Assembly (NCBI GenBank): GCA_033032175.1
Contig: CM065312.1
Coordinates: forward strand, 558,001 to 622,000
Length of the DNA stretch: 64,000 nt
From: Saturnia japonica
Lineage: Eukaryota > Arthropoda > Insecta > Lepidoptera > Saturniidae
Direction: 5' to 3'
Below the pieces are notes generated by a model. It made no database searches. It was not told the DNA's origin and was given only the letters and a program-made list of their open reading frames with translations. The position numbers and the translations under genes were made by a program. This document shows positions 36,741 to 48,735 of the stretch, piece after piece. Position 1 is the first letter of the stretch; every line of letters begins with the position of its first letter.

Positions 36741-37571
36741 ACTAGCGCTGTGCCCCCGACTCCGCACGCGTTTAGAGTAACGCAGTAGTTATTTACATCC
36801 CGTACCTTTATTTTTACCCATTTTGTTGACAATTCATATGCCGTATCAATTGAGGAATGGCGTGTATTTCCCGTGTACAATTTTCATCAAATAATTATTT
36901 TTATTTCTTTCTTACCAATAGCATAAATATGAATACCCCCAATTTGAGTCATGCCGGTTTCTTCATACAAACTTTCACCCAAGATTTATTTTCACCATAT
37001 GTGGAATAAAATAATGAAATAATTCACTTTTAGCAAAACTGTATAATCCAGATAATTTACAATAGGTAGTATATCGCTTAGAATATATAAACTCCCGCGA
37101 GCCGCGATTGACAGCGCACGTCATATTCTTATCATAAAATAAAACAGTAATTATGCCGTATTGCGTAGTTAAACAGTTTAAAAACACTTCAGCCAATCTT
37201 AAAAAAAATACTGGATTATCATTTAATATGCAATTATTAGAAATGCAATACATTTCTTATTAAGTATAACAATGTTAATATATCAACAAACCAGATAGAC
37301 AATCAACAAAGTAGTTGGTATAGCAGCCGATGTCATTTCACCATTAACGCGCATGCGCATTTGGTGTTCTCATATTTTGTTCATAAAAACTTTCACCCCC
37401 TATTTCCTACCATAAAGTTTCATTTTTGCTACAAAAAGTACCCTATGTCCTTTCCCAAGGTCCAATCTATCTCTATACCAAAATTCATCAAAGTTGGGTC
37501 AGCGGTCTAGGAGTGAAAACGTAACAGACAGACAGACAGAGTTAATTTCGCTTTTATAATATTAGTAAGGA
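36741..37571 (-). mobile_element. Complete non-autonomous Helitron (Lep-type)
   Basis: On the minus strand it begins TCCTTACTAATATTATAAA (right edge, 37571) and ends GGGGGCACAGCGCTAGT (left edge, 36741), the standard 5' TC and 3' CTAGT tips of lepidopteran Helitrons, with an A and a T at the two flanks. It is 831 bp with no Rep/helicase coding sequence, so it depends on an autonomous partner. A CAGACAGACAGA tract lies just inside the 5' end (about 37529-37540). Confidence 0.8.
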
Positions 37572-37659
37572 TTTACATAGTAAAATCACATTTTATTTCT
37601 AATATATTTTGTTATTTTATAATATGTTAGTTTACGGTCCTAGAGCTAAGAAATCACAC

Positions 37660-37730
37660 CCATGGAAGTCGTTATCGAACCCTAAGATCCCGGGTGGGCT
37701 ATAACGTTGCCTTGTTATGTGCTTTCAAGG
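37660..37730 (-). repeat. Possible tRNA-like SINE relic
   Basis: The minus strand contains AGGGTTCGATAACGAC, a degraded B-box, with a GC-rich body upstream. No complete tRNA is visible. Confidence 0.2.
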
Positions 37731-38149
37731 TCTCGCCACCCTTCTACTCTAACACTGTACAACTTAGGGACCATACTACAATAAATACATTGGTGCTTAT
37801 TAACAAGTAACGAATTTATTTACTCTCTAGATTCCACTTTGCGAGCCGACATTTTTTTTCTCTTACATTACCGCTAAACTTCTAACCATAATGTAACCTG
37901 ATGTCCAGGGAAGATTAGTTCCCAAATGGAAAAAGTATGTTAAAACCTATAAAGCATGGATTCTTAACCTTTTTGTAGCAACGAACCACTAGCAACATTT
38001 AAAAAATCTGGCGGATCCCTACCAAACTTCATTGTAGATGTGAGGAAAAAAAGCAAGACATTATCTATACAAATAAATAAAATTGAAGTGGCTGTTTGTA
38101 ATATCAAAATAACAGCTTTTTACAACTGATTTTATAAGGAGTAACTTAG

Positions 38150-38370
38150 GCTACTTTTATTTTAGAAAAATAGTTTGGGTTCCGGTCAAATAAAACGATA
38201 GGACCGAAGACTTCTCGAGTGGCGGTCACGTATCGGAAGACACTGTGTGTGCAGATTTGCCACAAAGTGGTCTGACGACCTGGTAAAGGTTGCGGGAAGC
38301 ACAGGACCAATCGTTGTGGCGATTTATGGGGTGGCCCAGCAGCGGACATCTTTCAGCTGAGATGATTAAC
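38150..38370 (-). repeat. Lepidopteran dispersed repeat (LINE 3'-end type)
   Basis: The minus strand reads TCAGCTGAAAGATGTCCGCT, then CAACCTTTACCAGGTCGTCA, then GTGTCTTCCGATACGTGACC and CCACTCGAGAAGTCTTC. I recognise this from memory as an abundant lepidopteran interspersed repeat, probably a LINE 3' region. The short frames over it, with SAERCPLLG and CxxxSAHTV-like peptides, are relics and not host genes. Confidence 0.5.
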
Positions 38371-38459
38371 TTTAAAATAACCTTCGAGCTACCGTTATGT
38401 GAGGTGTGAGGAAGCGGGGTCACCACAATACCGACGGCATTCTGTAGTCCACGCAAGCA

Positions 38460-40960
38460 AAGCCGCGGCCATAGCTAGTGTAAAATAAAACTTTTTCATT
38501 ATTACCACAATGAAAGTAAGGATATACCACGTGAAGGTCACTGCTGCTTCAGTTCAATTAGCACGTTACATTGAAAAGACCCATATTAACTTTCAATCCT
38601 CCACCACCAAAACTCCACTGCTGCGTGGAGATGCCAGCGAGTGCCCGACCGAAAATGGATCTACATATATTTTAGATCAAACACGCGAAGTATTCAATCG
38701 TTTTCTTGACTAGCGTAGACACATATCACTCAAGACACGGGCCCAAGATTAAAAAAAAAGATTTTCGTTGTTGTCAGTGGCTATTGTTGGAACACACCCC
38801 TACAAGTTCAGGGACAGGCTTAAACTCGAGGATAGAAGCTATTCCAGTCGTGCGTCAGGAGATTCCCTATCCAATTTCAGAACGATATTTTCTTTGAAAA
38901 AATCATCATCAACATCTTCAGTCAGTTATCGCTTGAGCTTAGTCCTCTCATCTTGTACATCACTCATCACGATCCTGAGCTAATCTCATCAATCTCTGAC
39001 ATCAAAGGTTTAATTTATTTATGAATATGTGTCAATCAAACCGATATCCGATAATGCTACCACTGAACCATAATTTCTAAATATAAAAACGAACCTGCAA
39101 CCTTTTCCAGAATTCAATTGTATGTCCTCGATATAATCATGTAACACATTGCTTAATTTTAATACTATTATAATATTGAAACAAAGAAAAAGATGTGAAA
39201 TTATAAAAATGGAAAAGTGGAAAACTTTAACAGTTAAATTAGAGAGACATAAGCAAACGACGTGGAAAATCGTAAAATCTCCAAAAATCAGAAGAAAGTT
39301 TAAAGTGAGGCATTAGCGAGCGGACCAGCCGCGGCCGTTCAACGGCCTCACCCTGCCCTGCCCTGCCTTACCCTGCCCACTTCAACATGGCTATTACGCA
39401 AGAAAGTGACAACCGCTGCCCTCACTTAAAACGTTTAAGGTAAATTTAACATTATAACAATGAAAATGTTCAGAAAAAGTAAATTTATTGAAATGAGATC
39501 CTAACAATGAAGTTCACTTCCAATGGTTCATATCAGAACTTGTTTTATTGAATTCCATTTTACTACTCTTTTTTCTACCGAAATTTCTTTGCTAAATATT
39601 CTGCTAAGAATTTTCGGATAAATTATTATTTAAGATGAATTTCCGCAAAGTAACGCCTTCGTCAATCGAACAAACTGTTTCAGTTCCTTTGATTGGGTGT
39701 TGTGGTTTAATTCAAAATTAAAAAAGAGTCTGAGCTTTCGGTGAAGGAATAAATCATACTTAAGGGCATTGTCAATGATAACCGGATAGATACTGCTACC
39801 GTACTCCAGTTCAAACTCTGTTCTGAATGCGTCAGCGGCAGCTGTACTTGAACCCAGTTCTCGACCTACGTTAAAATTAAGATTGCGGTGAAACAATATT
39901 TATATCAATAAAATATAATACAGATATTTAACTGATAGCAGTCGCAGTCCGTCTCCGGAAAGGTCCGCAAACCGTATCCCTAACCCTGGTTCAAATAAAA
40001 TATACCCTCGGGTTTTTGTCTCAGACATCTTTGTATTTAGCATTATATATTCTTGTATTCCTATCATGAGAAAGCGACCGAACAACATTCGAACAATACT
40101 CTCTGTAAAGTAATATGGGGATTACTTACTCTACAGTCTGTAAACTTTTAAATAAAGAAACACAACATTGCTCCAGAGGTGGAAAACCGTACATTGAGTA
40201 ATAACGAAGATTTCACCCTCTTCGTGCCGTGTCATGAAATACGTTAAAACATATACTGTCGCATATTATGTTTTTTTTTAAATACTACTACTATGAACGA
40301 TTGTAATACCAGATCAGAGGCACACAAGCGCGTTGCTGATATTGAACCCCTCTTCAATAAGAAACTCTGGAAACCCTACTTATAACAGTAACACAACACC
40401 TCTGTAGGGTCATCAGTCAAGGGCAGCCCAAGTAGAGAGAAATTTCCAATGAGATTTTTCTGTGCCCTATCTCTCTTCAAATATTGTGTGTATTGAGATG
40501 GTACCTACTAAACAATTCAAGTACATTTTCTAAAACTGAATTTGATTAATTATAATCATATGAGTAAGCATAATCTTTGAGTTTAAATAAAATAACAGAA
40601 TTATTTTCAGCGCTGACGAAAATATTTAGAAAGTTTTATTATTTAAGCTAACAAAATAAAATTGTTTGGTCATTTAAAATCCGAGGACGCGACACGACGT
40701 CCCTTAGGCGGTGTTTACGAGGACGATGCTGCAATAAGAAGGGTTTTAACTCGCCGTTCGGTCGCGATAAGCGACAAATGGAACAAAAAACACACGGCCC
40801 GCGATTTCACAACCGGAATTAAACATCAGTTTTATCTTGTCGCTGAAGCTTGTTTGCTATTTTGTAAAGATTTAACATGAAAATTAACAAAATACACTTT
40901 ATGTAGACACAAAAATGGTACTACCAAAGTTTCTTTTATCCCAAATATACAATCAAACGC
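38460..40960. other. Non-coding stretch with a pentamer tandem
   Basis: No gene recognised. A short tandem of CCCTG units (about 39350-39378) sits in a GC-rich patch. Frames up to 88 residues are present but carry no motif. Confidence 0.4.
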
Positions 40961-40971
40961 AAGACAATTAT

Positions 40972-41210
40972 AAAACTAAAAAGAAAACAAACTTCAGTGA
41001 TTTTGTAGTTCCTTGGTGTATCTCTAAAGTTGAAGGCCCAATGCCAATGAAATTAAAATGGGTCTACCCTTGAGGTATCCCCTATCTAACAAAAATGAAA
41101 CATCCAAATCGGTTCATATACAAAGAAGATACGGCTGAACATCCATTAAAAAACATTCGAATTGAGTGACGTAACCTTAGTTTTTTTTAAAGTCAGTTAA
41201 ATAATGCATA
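40972..41210 (+). repeat. Dispersed repeat family B
   Basis: About 240 bp shared by eye with 46440-46690: AACTTCAnTnATTTTG, GGTGTATCTnnAAnTnGAAG, CCAATGCCAATnAAATTAAA, ATCCAAATCGGTTCAT and a final AGTCAGTTAAA tail. The tail and the CATCCAAATCGG motif resemble lepidopteran LINE (RTE-like) 3' ends or derived SINEs. Non-coding. Confidence 0.55.
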
Positions 41211-41794
41211 GTATGTACTACATATATCATTTAAAATAAAGAATAATAGGGGTCAATATTTAACGGTAACTTTTAAATGTTAGAAATCACATTCTCTCGT
41301 TAATTATCTATATTATAATTAACGCGCTTATAAAGATGTATGCATAATACGAAATCCACGGAATATAATTAGGTTTTTCTTACACAAAATTACAGTAGGT
41401 ACCAATATGTATACTACGGTACTTCAAGAAGCTAAGTAATAATAATAAAGAAAAGAAAATTATTTCATATGTAAGTTATAACGCGAGAGAAAATTCATAG
41501 CATCATTATTTCGGATTTTAAATACCAATATAATTATATGAAGCGAGCATCTTCACGTCTTGTTATTTCATGAGAGAGACATCAAGCGCCCTTAATTCTA
41601 CTCAATGTTGTTCTTCCATTTTAAGTAAAGAAATTTTATAAATGCTTTCACGAATTATTATTATACAATCATTAAAAAGAAACTCATATTTAGCGTCGAG
41701 TAAATAATAAGGTAACCTTTTCATTACGTAACGTAATGATTTTGTTATTATTTTGGGACACTGTTTCACACAAGTTCATACACAAAAGCGAGTC

Positions 41795-41872
41795 ATGTGC
41801 AGGTATCGAATCCACGATCTCTCGGCTCAATATTAGTATTTACTATACTAAGATAAGCGGGTGACTGCGATA
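41795..41872 (-). repeat. tRNA-derived SINE-like relic
   Basis: The minus strand reads CTTAGTATAGTAAATAC (A-box-like) and, about 30 bases on, GTGGATTCGATACCTGC (B-box-like). The spacing is about right for a tRNA head, but there is no full cloverleaf, so this is probably a SINE copy. Confidence 0.35.
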
Positions 41873-41980
41873 GGTTAGCTCAAAAAAAACCGCTCGTTTC
41901 AAATATTTCTCCTATTGCTTAGACTTTATAGTTAAGCACATAGCATCCAAGACCTGCAAACCAGTAGGCATTTATTAAAA

Positions 41981-42673
41981 ACTAGCTGTGCCCCGCGGTT
42001 TCTCCCGTATATAATTTAGAAGAAATCACTGATTTCATGATTTATAATACTTCAATATAGACAATATTTTTATCGGGCGGCCAAATGGTCACATCGCGGT
42101 ATCGCACGGCTCGTTCGCGCCGCTAACTAATATAAACATAGACCCAAGCCGAGCGCTGAATTATTTTAATTTTGTATTATCTCTACAAACTGTGCGTTCA
42201 AATAACATCTGTAAAAGACCAATTTTATATTTATTATAAATTGTCTTTATGATGAAGTAACTTTTGTTCTTATGGATTAATATGCCATGCTTAAAAATAA
42301 TGCCATAAATTAATTGTTTAATCTTACAACAAAAAAAAAATTGCTAATTACGTTATTGTGGCTCATGTATAAGAGATAGATATATGCTAATGCTGGACTT
42401 TTTTTTTTATAATTCACATGGCCAATATTTTTCACATTGTATTGACGTATAATTAACCAAGCCAGCGCATGCGCCTAAAGCAGTTCGCGAGGGCTTCGAC
42501 ATCCGACTTAAGTATCATAAATCAATTTTTAAGGCCTATACTATTCCTCGTGAGTCTGGCTATCATATAAAAAAATAATTTTTTGAATCCGACTAGTAGT
42601 TGCAGAGATTAGCGTGTTTAAACAAACAAACAAAAATCTTTTCCGCTTTATTAAATTTTAGTATTAGAATAGA
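41981..42673 (-). mobile_element. Non-autonomous Helitron (Lep-type)
   Basis: The left edge ACTAGCTGTGCCCCGCGGTT is the reverse complement of the CTAGT-ended 3' tip with its CCGCGG stem. The right edge has an AACAAACAAACA tract, then GCTTTATTAAATTTTAGTAT and AGAATAGA, a diverged 5' tip. About 693 bp, non-coding. Confidence 0.75.
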
Positions 42674-42869
42674 TTTTACGATTTTTTTGAATAAGGAACG
42701 ATTCGTGTAATTTATAACTCAAAATGTTCTAGACCTTACCATTTCAAATTTCGAACTCTACGTCCTTCAAATGAGGTACTAATATAGTACGGTGAAGTTC
42801 GAGACATTCCAATTATAAAGAGTATTTGCTTATGTTTTGAAGTGAATTCAACCTTTTTTGAATAAAATA

Positions 42870-43285
42870 GGATTGAGTTTTCAAACATGTGTCAAAATAA
42901 AATATAATTTAAATCAAAATCACTAAGGAGTACTGATATCAACTTCGAAGAAAATAACCGACAAAATAACTTTCAACCCTTTTTTAACCCCGTTAGGGAA
43001 TGAATTTCAATAATATACGAAACACGTCTTCCATGAATTCTGTTAAAAAAGGTTTATGTAAAATTTGAAGTAGATTGGACTAAGGAATCACGTTGTCCCA
43101 TGCAAATTTTGCCCCCTTTTTCAGCACCTTAGGGGTAGAATTTCGAAAAATCCTTTCTTATCGGATGCCTAAGTCATACAAATAACACGCCCTCCAAGTT
43201 TCAAGCCTCTACGATCAGCGGTTTAAGCTGTGCGTGGATCCGTCAGTCATTCAGGACAAAGCATTTTATATGTATAGATAATATA
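42870..43285 (+). repeat. Dispersed repeat fragment, probably Helitron-related
   Basis: It contains CCCCGTTAGGGAATGAATTT, CCCTTTTTCAGCACCTTAGG and AAGTTTCAAGCCTCTACGAT blocks typical of lepidopteran interspersed repeats, with GTTTAAGCTGTGCGTGGATC towards its end. Boundaries and family are uncertain. Confidence 0.35.
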
Positions 43286-43459
43286 TTATTAGGTGCTACT
43301 GTATCAAAAAATGTACCATTTTATGTATCAATACATAAACAATACATGTACATAAACAAGGAATTTTATATAATAGTGTAGATATAGAATACATAATAGT
43401 TTCTATAATATATGAATGTTTCTTTGCTTATCAACTATACATTCTTTTGCCGTTCATTT

Positions 43460-43690
43460 GACTGCGCTGTGGAAATATAAGTAGGTGAGTAGATATACAG
43501 CCCGCCTGATGGTGAGCGGTTACCGTTGCCTATGCAAGCTTGTGATACCATAAGACCTTGAACCCCCTACACAACTTTAGATTATTTGGCTGCGATCTTC
43601 TGTAGGGTAGAGTAAAAGAGAAATCTGTAAAGAAACATCTCTACCCTACCTCTGTACGTTATTGTGCACAAACCAACTAACATACCCGTG
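43460..43690 (+). repeat. Lepidopteran-type dispersed repeat
   Basis: AGCCCGCCTGATGGTGAGCG, GTTACCGTTGCCTATGCAAG and TTTGGCTGCGATCTTCTGTA are recognisable parts of a common lepidopteran interspersed repeat. It is related to the minus-strand copy at 11590-11870. Confidence 0.5.
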
Positions 43691-44543
43691 AAAGGATTCA
43701 GAGTCACCATTTTACAATAGATGGCGCCCGAGTCGGTTCACTTCGAATATAAATGAAGGAAGTCGCGGGCATAATGTAGTTTTACTATAAAAGCCACGCT
43801 TCATACTTGTTGGTGTCGGCTTCCAACAATAAACATTAACATGAACAGTAAAAATGATATAAAATGTAAATCAATTCGAATAAATACGTCGCGACTCTCG
43901 TAATGCGACTTCTATTACATTTTTATGGTTATTTGCATAGTGACGTCAATAGAAGCAGGCGCGGCCGCGGGGCGGCGCGTCTCCCCGTCACCCCTATGGA
44001 CCAGGAACCATTGCTCAATATTTGCAAACCTATCTTAATAGGTTTAGATAAACATATAAACTAATGTCATATTAAATAAGTTCGAGGTGGCGCATTCATT
44101 CATTCATAAACAAGAATCAAACATACCACGAATCACCGATAACAAATTACCACTAAAGAAAAGGTGGTCCAATGTCAAAACAGCTTCGGAAAACCGAGTT
44201 TTCATTAACATCAGTCGAGAACAGAAGGCGAACTGGATTTAACGAATTCAGAGTTTAAGGCTTTGTTCTTCAATAAGGAAACTTTATAATCTGTTTGACA
44301 AAGTTTTGTAATTCTATGTTGCTGGTCGCTCTGGGCGACCCTCGAATCAATATTGTCGCGGGCCGGCTTACCGATATTTCAATGAATAACTTCGAAATAT
44401 CGTTGAAAACTAATTTGAATTTAATTCAATTTTCTTTATTATGAAAATAATTTATTACTCTGTATTAACTAACTCAATTAATTAACTATAACTTTAAATT
44501 ACCTTTCTTGAACAATATCAAACTAACACGTGTGCCTTAAATA

Positions 44544-44899
44544 TCTATAATTAATACGTGAAGCAAAGACTTTCGGTACCTTTTTAAACGTATTGCGTGC
44601 ACGGAAGACTGAGATTTGGCATGGTTAAAGTTTATATGGAGACGGAGTGCAGAAAGCTAAAATTTATCTATAATATCTGTTACTTATATATTAAATTAAA
44701 TGTATTAATACTGCCGATCCAAAACGACCAGTGCCATTGAACTTAGACCCCCAAAATATTGACATTGTCACTCGACGAAAAGTGACAGCAAGTGATGTAG
44801 ATAATACTCATTGTTTATGAATACTGTAAATGTCAAACAGAAAATAGTCTATGATCAAAAAGTCGCTGGTCGAACTTCGACCATAGAGCGATCGCTAGT
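44544..44899 (+). mobile_element. Helitron-like non-autonomous element (family A), copy 2
   Basis: The best-preserved copy. It begins TCTATAATTAATACGTGAAG after an A and ends GCGATCGCTAGT before a T. Just upstream of the end, TGGTCGAACTTCGACCA forms an 8-bp perfect stem, the hairpin expected near a Helitron 3' terminus. 356 bp, no coding sequence. Confidence 0.7.
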
Positions 44900-46439
44900 T
44901 TTTGTAAATACCTAATCAGATATATTATGATACAAATTCACATAAATGTAAAGGTTAGAAGTGAGTGGAAATGATAACGTAGGTGTTGTGTGCCTCGAAA
45001 CTAATTCACTCTTCGCTTCTCAATATGGTATGCCTCCAGGTTATTGAAACATAATAAATAATCATTTGATTTATATCACAATAATTTCACTTCTCACATT
45101 ATATTATGTTATGTTAGTGTGTTCAAATAATTTTAAGAAAAACAATTATATTTCATATTTATACAAGACTTTTTAAAAGAATGGTACCTTCATATTTTAT
45201 ATACTAAAACCTTCCTAAGAATAAAGTACTGCAGTAAAAGAATCGTAAAAATCGTTCCTGTATTTCCTGAGAAAACCACGTTCAAATAAACGTACTGGGG
45301 AAACTGAATACATTTTTTTAAGTCGGTAAAAAAATAATAAAAACGAATATCTTTGTTTTCGTATTGAAACAAACCGGGTTTGTTTCTGGTACTGTTATGT
45401 TACTGTTTCTGGTGTTCGTATTTAGTTTTGTTTATTATAATACCTGGCAATTTTGGGCGCCCTCGAGGAACTTTAAAAAATAAATACATTCAGGTATGTG
45501 CTCAGAAGGAAAGTTAGAAATTTTTGGATGGGTTTACACACACATGTAGCACTCGTAGGTGGATCTATATTGTTAAATAAATAAATAAGCATACTCATAA
45601 TATTCCTGGTGTAATGCTCACTCGGCATTACTTATGACACGTGAGAACAGTAACCGTCCTAATGACGTCATAGATGTCTATAATACTGTCTATAGTTTTA
45701 TATCTTTATGCTATGTATAGGACAAATAACTTTTTCTTTACATAAAAATATGAACAACAGCACAGCCCTGCACAGTGCACAGGTTCTAACCGCATGACAC
45801 ATATTAACAAAATTCACGTTTTTCATATCCCACTATTGCGCTTGGGCCTTTTTGTCATACGTCTTGTACATAAACAAATGGGTCAGTCATTTATTCATTC
45901 TCGTTCAAATATCGACGATATCTTCTAAATGGGTTCCATACCTCATGAATGGACCCATCTCGGATGCTATTGGGTCGTCGAGAGAGCAATCACTCAACGA
46001 TAACTTGGCTGGACGACGATAAAAACGATTATAGGTTTGCAAGTACGATGGAAATAGACAATGAGAAACTGCAGGCTTTTTTATTTAACTCACATGTTAT
46101 ATATGCGTAAAATTTTATAACTAAATGTTTCATTGACTACTTCCACTTTACCGTTTGTGCTGAAATTTGGAATACCTTCGTCATTTCAACGACAATGCAA
46201 TGATATGATAATATTGAGCTAATCTGATGATGGACCCGAATGCTGTCCATAGCGACTCCTCAACAAGATGACCTCGTCGTGTCTAAGTTTATTGGATTCA
46301 TCTCGATAAGTATATATCGTACTAAGTCATTATCAAAATTTATAAAAGCTTGTTTAAAAAAAGGAGATTATTATACCTTTGATTCTATAAATATAAGTAA
46401 ACACTATCATACAAATAAAATTGAATTTTAATTATAAAA
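44900..46439. other. A+T-rich non-coding stretch
   Basis: No gene recognised. There is a TGACGTCA palindrome (CRE-like) at about 45663. A TTTAAGTCGGTAAAA tail-like motif near 45318-45332 may be the end of a family B-type repeat. Confidence 0.4.
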
Positions 46440-46690
46440 AGCAATTATTAACAAAAAAGAACAACCAACTTCAATAATTTTGAGGAATTCCCCCTCGGGT
46501 GTATCTTGGAAGTCGAAAATCCAATGCCAATTAAATTAAAATAGGATCACACTTGAGATATCCCCTTTCCAACAAAAAAAGTATCATCTAAATCGGTTCA
46601 TAAGCAAAGAAGTAATGGTTGAATATCCATAAAAATCATACATTCGAATTTAGAACTCCCTCCTTTTTTGGAGTCTGTTAAAAATCATGT
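46440..46690 (+). repeat. Dispersed repeat family B, long copy
   Basis: About 250 bp with the same block order as 40972-41210, ending CTCCTTTTTTGGAGTCTGTT then AAAA. The oriented tail suggests a retroposed element. Confidence 0.55.
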
Positions 46691-47499
46691 GTCAATCGAA
46701 TGTTCTCGGCGTGAATAAGTTTCATGAATAAAGGTGTCATTGTTGTCCTAAATACATTCATTTAGTAGGTCAGTGGGGCAGCTATGGCGCTGCAAGGGAT
46801 AATTTATAGCCTGCCGCGTACCATCCGGGAATTTCATATAAAGACAAGAACATGTTAATGTGGGAAGTCATTACGTCTATGGGAGATGGCTGACATCATG
46901 TGCAACTAATATGAATTCATTTTACGATTCAAATAACCATCGTTAATTATTATATCTTTAATAAAGATAATTTCTAAAGACGATTAATATTATATACTTG
47001 GTTGCATGATCAAATATATATGTTAGATGAAAGAATTCTCAGGTAAAAAGTAATTTAAAAATGCATTGGTCTGAACAAAGTCATAAATTACTCTCCTAAA
47101 TGGAATAGTATATAGGTCTCTGAGTGAAATGGGGATATAGCGGGGCAATGCAGCCCCCCGTCAAAGAATATCTATAACAAATACTATTTCGTTAAGTATT
47201 TCGAAATAAAAAGAACTTTTTTCTATCCTCAAACCAATTTACTACATAAAATAATAAATCTTCGATCTTAACTATTTCTTATTAGTCACAAGTTATCCGT
47301 AGAACAGTGAATCAAAATCTAAGGTTTAGACATTAAGCTCGAACATCTTAGAAAATTGATAACGGTCCATTAGTATTCACGGGCGTTCACTAGGGACCGT
47401 TTGATTTATTGGAGGGAGCTACCCACAGATTAGATAGATCAGAAACTCAGTTTACATTTTATGTTTCCGGTACGAAAAAATTATAAAATAAAAATTAAA

Positions 47500-48650
47500 T
47501 ATTATGTCCTTACATATAAAATTAGCGTTTTGTACGAGAGGAATATAAAGTCGATTTTTTTTTTTTTTTTTGTAAAATGTATTTAATTGATCAAAGTATG
47601 CACCATTGTTATCTATGCACTTTTGTCATCTCATAGCTAGTTCATTGATCCCTTTACTAAAAAAAACATGGGGGCGAGAATCAATAAACTCTTTGAAGGC
47701 GGTTTTGACTGCCTCCTCGGAGTTGATTTTTTTTCCTTGTAAGAAGTTATCCAAATTCCGGAAAAAATAGTAATCTGTTGCAGCAAGGTCTGGGGAGTAC
47801 GATGGATGTCGCAGACATTCCAATTGTAGCTCATCTAACTTAGTGGTTGTTTGTTGTGCAGTGTGTGGTCTTGCGTTGTCGTAAAGCAGCAGTGACCTAG
47901 AGCGATTGACCAATCTCGGTTGTTTAGCAGCTAGTTCTTCCTTCATGGTTTGCAGTTACTGACAATAGATATCTGCCGTAATCGTTTGGCCAGATTTTAG
48001 AAAGCTGTAGTGAACGACACCGGCGCTAGTCCACCAAACACTCACAAGTAACTTTTTCTGAGTTAACTTTTGTTTAGGGCAGGATTTGGCTGGGTCTCCA
48101 GGGTTCAGCCATTGCGACGAGCGCTTCCGATTATCGTACAGTATTCACTTTTCATCACAAGTAATGATCCATCCATTCGGTTTAAAATCCCTTCATTATT
48201 GTGTCGGTTGAGCAAAGTAACACAGCAGTCGACGCGTGTTTGCAAGTTCGATTCACTCAATTCATGAGGTACCCATCGTTCAAGTTTTTTTACTTTCCCG
48301 ATTTGCTTCAAGTGGTTTAATATAGTTTTATCACTTACCCAGAAACCTGCAGCTATCTATGAAGTGCTTTGTGATGGATCCGCTTCTACAATAACCTTTA
48401 ATTCTTCATTTTCAACTTTGTGTCTCCGGCCGTCCACGGAGTTGGTTCTGAAGGTCGAAATTTCCAGAACGAAAACGATGAAACCAAAAACGTACCGTGC
48501 TTTCTTTACCAGCGCCGTAGACATGATTAATCCTTCGAGCTGTTTCTGCAGCACTGGTGCCACGGTAGAACTCGTACTCGTAAATATAACTTTTTTTAAA
48601 TAGCTCTACAATGTAACTAACGGCGCCGTCCCTGTTGGTATAAGTTTAGA
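47500..48650 (-). pseudogene. Mariner (Tc1/mariner DD34D) transposase relic
   Basis: Inactive cut-and-paste transposon. The longest frame (47626-47946, minus, 106 residues) is the C-terminal half of the transposase. It has LLYDNARPHTA with the second catalytic Asp, and HPSYSPDLAATDYYFF with the third Asp exactly 34 residues later, the mariner DD34D spacing. Upstream minus-strand frames (about 47950-48320) hold CVTLLNRHNN and a KSGQTITADIYCQ-like block. About 48357-48563 holds the N-terminal DNA-binding end (RRHKVENEELKVIVEADPSQST). These are joined by stops and frameshifts, and the first catalytic Asp region is damaged. At the left, CCTTACATATAAAATTAGCG at about 47509 may be the terminal repeat; the right repeat is unclear. 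Length about 1.15 kb against 1.3 kb for intact mariners. Confidence 0.85.
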
Positions 48651-48651
48651 G

Positions 48652-48735
48652 CTAATCAAAAACAACGGTGACCACCGAGAGATCAGAAATCTATCGGCAG
48701 TCGCCGCTGTCAGCCCTGCCCGGCCTGCATAAATA
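48652..48735 (+). repeat. Dispersed GC-rich short repeat (family D), copy 3
   Basis: The clearest copy: AACAACGGTGACCACCGAGA, then AATCTATCGGCAGTCGCCGC and CCCGGCCTGCAT. It directly abuts the mariner relic. Confidence 0.5.

Noticed and set aside
37955..38060. TTCTTAACCTTTTTGTAGCA resembling a hAT transposon end
   Set aside because: Only one end is visible with no matching inverted repeat, so chance or an unrelated repeat is as likely.
38146..38456. Two minus-strand frames with Cys-rich peptides
   Set aside because: They coincide with a recognisable interspersed repeat and look like LINE 3' debris, not a host gene.
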